Source: Acidobacteriota bacterium (GTDB lineage Bacteria > Acidobacteriota > Blastocatellia > RBC074). From it: a DNA stretch of 39,241 nucleotides. Of this stretch, positions 23,749-32,469 are shown one piece after another (position 1 is the first letter of the stretch; each line of letters begins with the position of its first letter). The translations under genes were made by a program, and so were the position numbers. Location: assembly GCA_016196035.1 (NCBI GenBank), contig JACPYM010000082.1, positions 1 through 39,241 of the forward strand. The letters are read 5' to 3'. Under the pieces are notes generated by a model. The model was not told the origin of the DNA and made no database searches. It saw only the letters and a list, made by a program, of their open reading frames with translations.

Positions 23749-25725
23749 ATGAAACGCCAACTCTGGCCCGTCCGCCTGCTTTTGCTTTTTGCTGCGAGTT
23801 GCCTGCTCAACGCGCCAGCCTCGGCCCAGTGGAATCAATGGAAACCCATTGATCCGGCCCACGTCGCGCTGCCCGCGCCCACCATTGATAAAAGCGCCGA
23901 CGCCGAAGCCTTGTTTTGGGAGGTGTATGTCAACGACGCCAATCAGGACACGGAATACCTGCATTATTTGCGCGTCAAAATCTTTACCGAGCGCGGCAAG
24001 GAAACGCAGGGCAAAGTCGAATTGCCGTATTTCAACAACGTCCAAATCAAAGACATTACCGCGCGCACCATCAAACCTGACGGCACGATCATCGAATTGA
24101 AGAAAGACGCCATCTTTGACCGCGAAGTGGTGAAATTCGGCAAGTTCAAAATCAAGGTCAAATCCTTTGCCATGCCCGCCGTCGAACCCGGCGTCATCAT
24201 CGAATACCGCTGGCGCGAGGTGCGGCAGAACCAGATGGCCGACAACGTCCCGCTACAATTTCAGCGCGAAATTCCGGTGCAGAATGTCCGTTATTATCTG
24301 AAGCCTTATCCCTACGCGACGCAGCCCATGAAATCCATGACCTTTCAGACACGCGGCCAGATGAACAACTTCGTCAAAGCCAAAGATGGCTATTGGCTGA
24401 CCGAGATGAACAATGTGCCGGCCTTTCACGAAGAGCCGTATATGCCGCCTGAAAATCAGGTGCGCACCTGGATGCTGGTGTATTACGCCGCCGACCGCAA
24501 ACAGGCGCCGCAACAGTATTGGCAGGAAATCGGCAAGGTCTTTTACGAAGTCACCAAGGCCGATATGAAAGTCAATGACGAGGTGCGCAAGGCCGCCGCC
24601 GAAGCTATCGGCGACGCCGCTACGCCGGAACAGAAGCTGGAACGGCTGTTCAATTTCTGCCGCACCAAAATCAAAAATCTCAGCGATGACGCTTCCGGTT
24701 ACACGCCCGAACAACTGCAAAAACTCAAAGACAACAAATCACCCGCCGACACGTTGAAACGCGGCTACGGCTGGGGCAGCAACATCAACGGCCTGTTTGC
24801 GGCGTTGGCGACGGCGGCTGGGTTCGATGCCCGTTACGCCGTGACCAGCGACCGCAGCCGCAGCTTTTTCGACGCGAACTTTCTCAACCTCTATTTCATG
24901 CGCGGCTCGAATATCGCCGTGAAGGTCGGCGAGCAATGGCGCTTTTTCGATCCGGCCAGCACCTATGTGCCCTTTGGCATGTTGCGTTGGCAGGAAGAGG
25001 GCATCAAAACCCTGATCGCCGATAACAAGGAAGCCACCTTTGTGCCGACGCCGCTTTCGCCGCCCGAAAAATCGCTGAGCAAGCGCGTGGCCCGGCTCAA
25101 ATTGAATGAAGACGGCTCACTCGAAGGTGTGGTGCGCGTCGAATATACCGGGCACGCCGCCGTCGAGTTCAAAGAAGATTACGACGACGCCACGCCCGCG
25201 CAGCGCGAAGAAAAGCTCAAAAATGCTGTGCAGTCGCGCCTCGGTTGCGAGTTGTCCGAGATCAAGATCGAACCGCCCAACGATCCCGTCAAACCGTTTG
25301 TCTATTCGTACAAAATCAAAGCGCCCGGTTATGCCGAACGCACCGGCAAGCGCCTCTTCCTGCAACCGGCGTTTTTCCAGAAAGGCATCGCGCCGCTCTT
25401 TTCGACCAACACGCGCGAGCATGACATCTATTTTCACTATGCCTGGCTGGAACAGGATGACGTCGAAATCGAGTTGCCCGCTGGGTATGCGCTCGACAAT
25501 GCCGAAGCGCCCGCGTCTTTCCCCATCGGTGATTTTGGCAATTACAAAGTCACGCTGGGCCTGACAGCGGATCAGAAAATTCTGGTCTATCACCGCGACT
25601 TCAAATTCGGCGGACTGATTTTCCCCAAGAGCAATTACGCGCCGCTCAAACAGGCCTTTGACACGTTGCATCAACAAGACAATCACGCCATCACGCTCAA
25701 ACAGGGCGTGGCGGCGGTGAAATGA
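23749..25725 (+). CDS. DUF3857/transglutaminase-fold exported protein, catalytic residues missing
   Basis: The 658-residue protein has a signal peptide (cleavage near ASA-Q at about 25), a DUF3857 domain (about 45-230) and a transglutaminase-like domain (about 270-420), then a C-terminal beta domain of the DUF3858 sort. In the transglutaminase motif, where the next protein has YGDCKDK, this one reads YGWGSNI, so G343 replaces the cysteine. The following histidine region has no matching histidine, while FFDPAS is kept. It is therefore probably inactive as an enzyme and may bind peptides or pair with its neighbour. AAGGGAG precedes the ATG at 23749. It is first of a tandem pair separated by a palindrome. 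Confidence 0.88.
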   Translation: MKRQLWPVRLLLLFAASCLLNAPASAQWNQWKPIDPAHVALPAPTIDKSADAEALFWEVYVNDANQDTEYLHYLRVKIFTERGKETQGKVELPYFNNVQIKDITARTIKPDGTIIELKKDAIFDREVVKFGKFKIKVKSFAMPAVEPGVIIEYRWREVRQNQMADNVPLQFQREIPVQNVRYYLKPYPYATQPMKSMTFQTRGQMNNFVKAKDGYWLTEMNNVPAFHEEPYMPPENQVRTWMLVYYAADRKQAPQQYWQEIGKVFYEVTKADMKVNDEVRKAAAEAIGDAATPEQKLERLFNFCRTKIKNLSDDASGYTPEQLQKLKDNKSPADTLKRGYGWGSNINGLFAALATAAGFDARYAVTSDRSRSFFDANFLNLYFMRGSNIAVKVGEQWRFFDPASTYVPFGMLRWQEEGIKTLIADNKEATFVPTPLSPPEKSLSKRVARLKLNEDGSLEGVVRVEYTGHAAVEFKEDYDDATPAQREEKLKNAVQSRLGCELSEIKIEPPNDPVKPFVYSYKIKAPGYAERTGKRLFLQPAFFQKGIAPLFSTNTREHDIYFHYAWLEQDDVEIELPAGYALDNAEAPASFPIGDFGNYKVTLGLTADQKILVYHRDFKFGGLIFPKSNYAPLKQAFDTLHQQDNHAITLKQGVAAVK

Positions 25726-25783
25726 AAAGCGAAAAGCTGGTTGAACGGTTCTGTCAAAGCCCTGAAAGGGTGAAATTCACAGG

Positions 25784-25850
25784 GTGTTCAGAGTTCACGC
25801 TTCAGCGTGTTAATTCGACTTAGACACGCTGAAGCGTGAACTCTGAACAC
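25784..25850. repeat. palindromic (REPIN-like) element between the DUF3857 genes
   Basis: Positions 25784-25810 and 25824-25850 are a perfect 27-bp inverted repeat with a 13-nt loop. Each arm contains a 6-bp hairpin (CACGCTtcAGCGTG). The palindromic word CCCTGAAAGGG, also found near 5141-5249, lies just before it at 25760-25770. Confidence 0.9.
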
Positions 25851-25915
25851 TAATTCAATGCCATTGCCCTACGAGGCGGCTTCGGAATTTTCAATGCTTG
25901 CCGGACGGGAAATTT

Positions 25916-27883
25916 ATGCGCAACAAATTTTGCTTTTGTCTCTTGGCGTTGCTCATTTGTAGCCGCGCAGCCATTGCCGCCAGCGATGATGTCCCCGCCT
26001 GGTTGCGGCAAGCGGCAGCCGTCACGCCGCCGGCCTATCCCAAAGAGGTCAAGGCCGTCGTCTTGCACGACGAGACGCGCAAGACGGTGGATGACGATGG
26101 GCGCATCACGACCTGGGATTATTACGCCGTGCGCATCCTCGCGCGCGATGGACGCGGCGAGGCCGTCGCGCGCGCCGGTTACACGACGGGTTCGGAAAAG
26201 ATAAAGGAAATGCGCGCCTGGCTGTTGCGTCCGGATGGCACAGTCAAAAACTATGGCAAGAAAGAAATGCTCGACCTGGCCGAAGTCGAGAACGACATTT
26301 ACAACGAATCGCGCGTGCGCGTGCTTTCAGCCAGCGCCGAGGCCGATACCGGCGCGGTTTTCGGCTACGAAATCAAGACCGAAGAGAAGACCATCTTCTC
26401 GCAATTTCGCAAAGCCTTTCAGTCGAACGTGCCTGTGTTGCTGGCGCGGCTCAACGTCACCTTGCCCAACGGCTGGCGCGCCGAGAGTCTGACCTTCAAC
26501 CACGCCAAGTTAGAGCCGGTAGTGAATGGCAATAGCTACACTTGGGAACTGACCAACCAGCCGCAGATCGAAGACGAACCGGCCAGCCCCAGTGCCTCCG
26601 CGCTGGTGACGCTGGTTGCGGTCAGTCTCTATGCGCCGCCCAACAAAACGACCATGCTGCGCGCGTTTGCCAGTTGGAAAGATGTCGCGCGTTACACCGC
26701 CGAATTGAGCGACCCGCAAGCGGCGTTCAACGATGCGATGGCGGCCAAGGCGCGCGAATTGACGGCCAATGCCAAAACTGAATTCGAGCGCATTCAGGCC
26801 ATCGGGCGCTATGCCCAAGCGGTCAATTACATCGCCGTCTCGATTGATGTCGGACGCGGTGGCGGCCATCGTCCGCACGCCGCCACCGATGTCTTCAGCA
26901 AAAACTATGGCGATTGCAAAGACAAAGCCAACCTGATGCGCGCGCTGCTCAAACCGCTCGGCATCGAGGCCTGGCCCGTGATCATTTATTCCGGCGACCC
27001 CACGTTTGTGCGCCCCGAATGGCCTACGCCGGGGCAGTTCAATCATTGCATCATCGCCGTCAAGGTGAGTGATGCGACCAACGCGCCGACCGTCATCAAA
27101 TACCCCGCGCTGGGGCGCTTGCTGATTTTCGATCCGACCGATGAGCAAACCCCGGTGGGCGATTTGCCCGATCACGAACAGGGAAGTTGGGCGCTGATTG
27201 GCGCGGGCGAACTCGGCGATCTGGTCAAAATGCCGGTCACCGCACCCGAGGCCAACAAACTCGAACGCACGGTCGAAGCCGCGCTCGACGCCAGCGGCAA
27301 CCTGACGGCCACCATCAAAGAGTCGTCATCGGGCCAAGCCGCCGTGGGTGAGCGCCGCCAATTCAAACATTATGCCCAGCCCGATTATCTGAAAATGACG
27401 GAACGTTGGATCACGCGCGGCGCGCCCGGCGCGGTGCTGAGCAAAGTCGCGCCCAATGATGACGCGCAGGCGGGCAAATTCGCGCTCGAAGTAGAATTCA
27501 AAGCCCCCGCCTATGCCAAAACCATGCGTGACAAGTTGATGGTCTTCAAACCCGCGCTTGTCTCGCGCCGCTCATCGCTCTTCCTGACCAAAGACAAACG
27601 CGCCTATCCGGTCGTGCTCGAATCGCAAGCCTACAGCGAAACCACGCGCATCCAATTGCCCGCCGGGTTTGAGGTGGACGAAATGCCCGAGGCCGTCGAA
27701 CTCAATCATCCCTTTGGCAACTACGCCATGACCTGCGAAGCGAAAGCCGGCCAATTGCTGTTCAAGCGCACCTTGATTCTGCGCGCGGGCACGATCCCGG
27801 TGGAGCAATACCCCGCCGTCCGCAGCTTTTTCGCCCGTGTGCTGGCGGCGGAACAAGCGCCGGTCGTGCTGGCGAAAAAGTGA
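25916..27883 (+). CDS. DUF3857 and transglutaminase-like exported protein, catalytic triad intact
   Basis: The 655-residue protein has a signal peptide (about 1-22), a DUF3857 domain (about 45-230), a transglutaminase-like domain and a C-terminal DUF3858-like domain. The papain-like triad is complete: C334 in YGDCKDKANL, H377 in FNHCIIAV, and D406 in IFDPTDE. It would cleave or join peptide bonds outside the cytoplasmic membrane; the substrate is not known for this family. It follows the related 658-residue gene, whose triad is lost, so the pair looks like an enzyme with a degenerate paralogue. The ATG at 25916 is preferred because the signal peptide starts there; an in-frame ATG at 25898 is possible. 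Confidence 0.9.
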   Translation: MRNKFCFCLLALLICSRAAIAASDDVPAWLRQAAAVTPPAYPKEVKAVVLHDETRKTVDDDGRITTWDYYAVRILARDGRGEAVARAGYTTGSEKIKEMRAWLLRPDGTVKNYGKKEMLDLAEVENDIYNESRVRVLSASAEADTGAVFGYEIKTEEKTIFSQFRKAFQSNVPVLLARLNVTLPNGWRAESLTFNHAKLEPVVNGNSYTWELTNQPQIEDEPASPSASALVTLVAVSLYAPPNKTTMLRAFASWKDVARYTAELSDPQAAFNDAMAAKARELTANAKTEFERIQAIGRYAQAVNYIAVSIDVGRGGGHRPHAATDVFSKNYGDCKDKANLMRALLKPLGIEAWPVIIYSGDPTFVRPEWPTPGQFNHCIIAVKVSDATNAPTVIKYPALGRLLIFDPTDEQTPVGDLPDHEQGSWALIGAGELGDLVKMPVTAPEANKLERTVEAALDASGNLTATIKESSSGQAAVGERRQFKHYAQPDYLKMTERWITRGAPGAVLSKVAPNDDAQAGKFALEVEFKAPAYAKTMRDKLMVFKPALVSRRSSLFLTKDKRAYPVVLESQAYSETTRIQLPAGFEVDEMPEAVELNHPFGNYAMTCEAKAGQLLFKRTLILRAGTIPVEQYPAVRSFFARVLAAEQAPVVLAKK

Positions 27884-27897
27884 GCAGCGAGGCCAGC

Positions 27898-28008
27898 GTA
27901 GCGCAACCCGCCGAGGTTGCGCGGCTTCAGCAGCTACGACATTCATTTCAACCATGACCTCCACTGGCTCTGCTGTTGAAGCCGCGCAACCTCGGCGGGT
28001 TGCGCTAC
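27898..28008. repeat. palindromic (REPIN-like) element downstream of second DUF3857 gene
   Basis: Arms 27898-27934 and 27972-28008 match at 36 of 37 positions. Each arm contains an 8-bp hairpin (GCGCAACCcgccgaGGTTGCGC). It starts 14 nt after the stop codon and lies ahead of the gene at 28087. Confidence 0.9.
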
Positions 28009-28086
28009 TGTCAATGAATCCGCCCGCTTCAGCCTTTACGTAAGCTCTCACGTTGAGATTCCATTCTTTTCACTCGGAGGGCGCTA

Positions 28087-28773
28087 ATGATCACTTCCAA
28101 TCATTCACCATCTGCCAGCCGCAAACGCGCGCGCTGGCTCGTGCTGGCCGTGCTGCTCGCGGCGTTGGGCTGGGCCGCTTACAACTTATACGCCCCGCGC
28201 CAGACCAAGCTGCGCGAGTTCGATGCGAACGAGGTTGCGCGCATCGAGACCGCGATGTGGCGCTCGTATTACGACAAGGAGCGGCTGGCGCTGTTTACGC
28301 AACTGGCCGAACTGATGCGCTCGCAATACCGCATGACCCTGTTGCGCTCGAACGAAGCGGCCTATCAAGCGGCCAAGGCGGCCTTTGTGTTCAAAGAAGG
28401 GAAGCAGCGCACCGATTACGAAAAAGCGCTACCGAGCATCCGCAATTTTTACCGCGACATCCGCGCGCAAAGCGATACGCCCTTTGATGTCGAACGCGCC
28501 GCCAAATTGGAATTGGAATGGTGGATCATCCATCGCCAGCGCGCCCAGCACAAAGACGGCGACTTGGCGCGCTCATTGGCCGAATTGCAGGCCGAACTGT
28601 TTCAGTTACCCGTCGAACGTTTCACCGAACACGCTCGCCTGCGCGCCGAAGCCATGACCATCCGCGATGACAAGGCCGAAGCGGGTAGTGTGACGGAAGC
28701 CGACTGGCAGCACATTGATGAATTGCTGCACCGTTCGTGGCAATCGCTGTGGAAAGCCGTGCAGCCAGGCTGA
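28087..28773 (+). CDS. membrane-anchored protein of unknown function
   Basis: The 228-residue protein is not one I recognise. A basic N-terminus leads into one hydrophobic segment (about 17-36), then an alpha-helical domain of about 190 residues rich in Arg, Ala and Glu with Trp pairs (WWIIHRQRA). It is probably an N-terminal anchor with the domain outside. A GGAGG site lies ahead of the ATG at 28087. It follows the DUF3857 pair by about 200 bp with a palindrome between, so a shared role is possible but unsupported. Confidence 0.7.
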   Translation: MITSNHSPSASRKRARWLVLAVLLAALGWAAYNLYAPRQTKLREFDANEVARIETAMWRSYYDKERLALFTQLAELMRSQYRMTLLRSNEAAYQAAKAAFVFKEGKQRTDYEKALPSIRNFYRDIRAQSDTPFDVERAAKLELEWWIIHRQRAQHKDGDLARSLAELQAELFQLPVERFTEHARLRAEAMTIRDDKAEAGSVTEADWQHIDELLHRSWQSLWKAVQPG

Positions 28774-29276
28774 GCCGTATTCTTATTGGGGAAAAGAAAG
28801 TTTCTCGCCAGGTTGCCAATATCCCTCAATGCCAGCCGTCTTAACACGGCGACACTCAGTGGAAACCCCGCGGCTGAGTGGCCGTTGGTGTAGGTGGCGC
28901 GCGCGGCACACAGACCGTTCGCGGGCCAGGGCTAGATTGCCGATTCGACGCAAATTGGCGGCTGTATTGTTCAGGCGTTCCCAGGTGCTGCCAGCAGTGT
29001 TGCAATTTCTCCCGCAAGCACGCGAGTGCTTTTCCTACCGTCCAGCTTCTGCCGAAATGAAAGCCGATCATCGTTCATTGGGCAGGACTCCTATGCCACA
29101 GACGCAGCGCGGCTGCGTAAGCGCAACTTGAGCGTTGTTCTTTCACTTCACACCAACAAATCCGGATCTGCTGCTAACCCAAAACTAATTGCATTGCTGC
29201 TGCACGCCGCAGGTAAGGCGCCCTTGGCAGGCACGGCATTGTTCGTAAAAAAAACGGCCTACCTTCAGGAGACCTT
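28774..29276. other. 503-bp intergenic region before the cytochrome gene
   Basis: I see no gene. An 11-bp hairpin with a 2-nt bulge lies at 28847-28884. The sequence before 29277 contains CAGGAG as the ribosome binding site. The long leader could hold the promoter, but no strong sigma-70 pair is apparent. Confidence 0.5.
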
Positions 29277-32200
29277 ATGAACATGACGCATCCGGCGGCC
29301 CGCTACACGCGTGGCCTCAAAAAGCTGTTGCTGCTAACTTTTTGTGTAGTCGTTGCCGTGGTTTTCAACCCGCCCTTAACGCGCCAGGCCGCCACAGCAC
29401 AATTGCCGACCTTGCTGTTTGTCACGCAACCGCCCTTTGGCTTGGACGCGACTTCGGTCAATGCCGTCAACGGCAATCATCGCGCCGACACGGGCCACAC
29501 GCCACGCGGCGGCGATCTGTATCTGCGGTTTGGCGACGGCTCGCTGCGCAATCTGACTGCCGAAGCGGGTTATGGATTGAGCGCCGGACAGGAAATCGCC
29601 GTGCGCGAACCGAGCGTGCATTGGTCGGGGGCGAAGGCGCTATTCTCGATGGTGGTGGGCGGCACGACGCCGGGCAACACCGCGCCGGTCTTTTGGCAAA
29701 TTTACGAAGTCACCAATCTGCTGCCGGGCCAGACGGCGCAAATCACCAAGCTGCCGCAACCCGCGAACAGCAACAATGTCTCGCCGATTTATGGCACCGA
29801 TGACCGCCTCATTTTCACGTCGGATCGCCCGCGCAATGGCAACTTCGCCAACTATCCCGCGCTCGATGAATATCAGGCCGAACAGACCAACACCGGTTTG
29901 TGGTCAATGGCCCCGGATGGCAGCGATTTGAAATTGCTCGATCATTCACCGTCGGGTGATTTCAGTCCGCTGATCGCGTCGGATGGCCGCCTGATTTTTA
30001 CGCGCTGGGATCATCTGCAACGCGACACGCAAAGCTCCAACGCTACACTCATCTCAAAAAACAATCCCTTCGATTATGTTTCAGAAGCCAGCACCCAACA
30101 GCTTCCGTTTGCCGACAGCTTTCCTGAACCGCTTACGCAACCCGCAGGCGCGTATCTGAAAGGACATCACTTCAGCCACTTCTTTCCGTGGCAGATCAAT
30201 GAGGACGGCACGAATCTGGAAACGCTCAATCACATCGGACGCCACGAACTCTTTCAAAGCTTCCCCGCGGCGCATCAAGGCCTGCCCGATTTCACCACTG
30301 CTGCCGGACGCCGCACCGCGATCATCTTGACGCAGTTGAAAGAAGACCCGAACAATCCGGGCTATTTTTACTGCACACAACCGCCCGATTTCGGCGGCCA
30401 TAATTCGGGGCAACTCATCGCGCTGAAGGGCGACGAAGCGACAAATGCCGACAATATGCAGGTGGATTACATCACCGATCCGCTCTCGCTGGCGTTTTAT
30501 TTGCCAGGTATTCAGACGCCACCCGCCAATCATCCCGGCCATTTCCGCAATGCGACGCCGCTCTCTGACGGCACGCTCATCGCGGTGCATTCCGATTCGC
30601 CGTACCGCGACAAGACCAACGGCGGGCCGCTCACTTCGCTTTACAACTTCCGCCTGGTGCAGATGCTGCCGGGCAATCCGTATTTCACCAAAGGCGCGCG
30701 CCTGCTCGCCAACGGCATCACGAAATCAATTTCGTATTGGGACAATTCGGTCGGTACAAGCGGGCAACAAGTGAGCTATAGCGGCCAACTCTGGGAACTC
30801 GATCCGGTCGAAGTGCGCCCGCGCGCCGTGCCGGTCAAACACAGCACCGCGCTGCCCGCCATCGAACAACAGATTTTGAGCGATGAACTCGGTGGACAGG
30901 CGGGCATTGATGCTTTTCAAAGCTACCTGCAAGCGCACAACCTCGCGCTCGTGGTCAGCCGCGATGTGACGCGCCGCGCCGACAAACAGCAGGATTACAA
31001 CCTGAAGATCGCGAACAGCGCGACGCAATCGGTCGAACCCGGCGCGGTGCCGCTCGATCTGGCGTTCATGCAATTTCTGCAAGCCGATCTGCTGCGCGGC
31101 TACAACGCCTTCAATGTCGGAGGCCGCCGCCCGATGCCGGTGATGATGCATGACGGCTTGTTGCCGGTGGCAGCGGGTGCTCCGCCGAGCAGCGTGCAAT
31201 TGGCGGGCGATGGCAGCATGGCCGCGCTCCTGCCGGCGCGCCGCGCAGTGACGTGGCAAATGCTGGGGCCGGACGGTTCGTCCGTTGTGAAAGAACGTTA
31301 CTGGGTGACGTTTGCGCCGGGCGAAATGCGTTCGTGCGCCAATTGCCACGGCATCAACCAAGCGGATGTCTTCGGTCAGCCGAAGCCGACCAATCCGCCG
31401 CAGGCTTTGCACGTGCTCGCGGCCTGGTACCGTGACAACATCAAAAACGCCGTGACCGCGCTCACCCCTGCGAATGCGAGCTTCGCCGCGAATGGCGGCG
31501 CGGGCACGGTCAACATCACGCCCGCCAACGTGGCGAATTGGCCTGCCGTGAGCAATACGAGTTGGCTGAACATCACCTCGGTCAACAGTTCGTCGGTGAG
31601 TTACACGGTGGCGAGCAATCCAACGAATGCCACGCGCATTGGCACGCTGAGCATCGCCTATCAAACCTTCACCGTCACGCAAGCGGGCATTGCGCCGCCG
31701 CCAACGCCGACACCAACCCCGTTGCCAACGCCAACGCCATTACCGTCGCCGTCGCCTTCACCGTCGCCACAAACATGCACCTTCACATTGTTGGGAGGCT
31801 TGTCCATTGTCGGCGCGAATGGCGGGGCGCTCAACGTTTCGGTTACAGCTAGCGGCGCGTGCGCGCGCACAGCCGTGAGCAACGTGCCGTGGCTGGTCGT
31901 CATCAGCGGCGCCAGCGGTGTGGGCAGCGGTACAGTCACGGTGCAAGCGGCGACCAATCCGACTTACAGCAATCGCACAGGCACCGTCACTATCGCGGGG
32001 CAAGTGCTGACCGTCATACAGTCGGGATTGAGCGGCGGCGCGTGTGATTACACCTTGACGAGCACCAGCCGCACCATTGCGGCAGCAGGCGGTACAAAAG
32101 GCCTGTCCGTCGTGACGGCGGCGGGTTGCCCGTGGACAAGCGTGAGCAACGTGCCGTGGATTACGGTCAATACGCCCAACTTGGTCGGCTTCAACACGGT

Positions 32201-32297
32201 GCAATTCACTATTGCCGTCAACAGCGGCGGCACGCGTATTGGCACGCTGACCGTGGCCGGTCAAACTTATACGGTGACCCAGACGGGCACACCGTAA
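29277..32297 (+). CDS. HzsA-like beta-propeller c-type cytochrome with three BACON domains
   Basis: The 1006-residue exported protein has a signal peptide (about 15-42). Residues 45-650 form a TolB/propeller-like region resembling the middle part of the hydrazine synthase alpha subunit (for example SPIYGTDDRLIFTSDRPR, LWSMAPDGSDLK, GHHFSHFFPWQINEDG). A single c-type heme site, CANCH, is at 687-691. Three BACON domains follow at about 725-800, 832-915 and 920-1005, the first two separated by a Pro/Thr/Ser linker. Hydrazine synthase carries two hemes per alpha chain; only one site is visible here, so hydrazine chemistry is unlikely and the match is structural. BACON domains suggest carbohydrate or surface attachment. 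It converges on the VIT/VWA gene. Confidence 0.82.
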   Translation: MNMTHPAARYTRGLKKLLLLTFCVVVAVVFNPPLTRQAATAQLPTLLFVTQPPFGLDATSVNAVNGNHRADTGHTPRGGDLYLRFGDGSLRNLTAEAGYGLSAGQEIAVREPSVHWSGAKALFSMVVGGTTPGNTAPVFWQIYEVTNLLPGQTAQITKLPQPANSNNVSPIYGTDDRLIFTSDRPRNGNFANYPALDEYQAEQTNTGLWSMAPDGSDLKLLDHSPSGDFSPLIASDGRLIFTRWDHLQRDTQSSNATLISKNNPFDYVSEASTQQLPFADSFPEPLTQPAGAYLKGHHFSHFFPWQINEDGTNLETLNHIGRHELFQSFPAAHQGLPDFTTAAGRRTAIILTQLKEDPNNPGYFYCTQPPDFGGHNSGQLIALKGDEATNADNMQVDYITDPLSLAFYLPGIQTPPANHPGHFRNATPLSDGTLIAVHSDSPYRDKTNGGPLTSLYNFRLVQMLPGNPYFTKGARLLANGITKSISYWDNSVGTSGQQVSYSGQLWELDPVEVRPRAVPVKHSTALPAIEQQILSDELGGQAGIDAFQSYLQAHNLALVVSRDVTRRADKQQDYNLKIANSATQSVEPGAVPLDLAFMQFLQADLLRGYNAFNVGGRRPMPVMMHDGLLPVAAGAPPSSVQLAGDGSMAALLPARRAVTWQMLGPDGSSVVKERYWVTFAPGEMRSCANCHGINQADVFGQPKPTNPPQALHVLAAWYRDNIKNAVTALTPANASFAANGGAGTVNITPANVANWPAVSNTSWLNITSVNSSSVSYTVASNPTNATRIGTLSIAYQTFTVTQAGIAPPPTPTPTPLPTPTPLPSPSPSPSPQTCTFTLLGGLSIVGANGGALNVSVTASGACARTAVSNVPWLVVISGASGVGSGTVTVQAATNPTYSNRTGTVTIAGQVLTVIQSGLSGGACDYTLTSTSRTIAAAGGTKGLSVVTAAGCPWTSVSNVPWITVNTPNLVGFNTVQFTIAVNSGGTRIGTLTVAGQTYTVTQTGTP

Positions 32298-32306
32298 ACA
32301 GACGAA

Positions 32307-32332
32307 GGGGAGACAGTGCGTCCCGTCTCCCC
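32307..32332. terminator. hairpin downstream of the cytochrome gene
   Basis: An 8-bp perfect stem (GGGGAGAC/GTCTCCCC) with a 10-nt loop starts 9 nt after the stop codon. There is no T-run, so it may be a processing or stabilising hairpin rather than an intrinsic terminator. Confidence 0.5.
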
Positions 32333-32368
32333 GCTTGAATGTTCAGGACATACTGGCCGGGCGAAGCC

Positions 32369-32469
32369 TTTGGAGTGCGTGCGGCACAGGCCGCCGCTTT
32401 GGTATCCCCTTTGTCATTTGCTCATCAAGGGACTACCAAAGCGGCGGCCTGTGCCGCACGCACTCCAAA
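32369..32469. repeat. palindromic (REPIN-like) element between convergent genes
   Basis: Positions 32369-32404 and 32434-32469 are a perfect 36-bp inverted repeat. The arm contains a 5-bp hairpin (GCGGCacagGCCGC). The right arm ends at the base before the VIT/VWA stop codon (32470-32472, minus strand). Confidence 0.9.

Noticed and set aside
29277-32297. Functional hydrazine synthase
   Set aside because: Only one CXXCH is present, no beta or gamma subunit genes are near, and the C-terminus is BACON domains.
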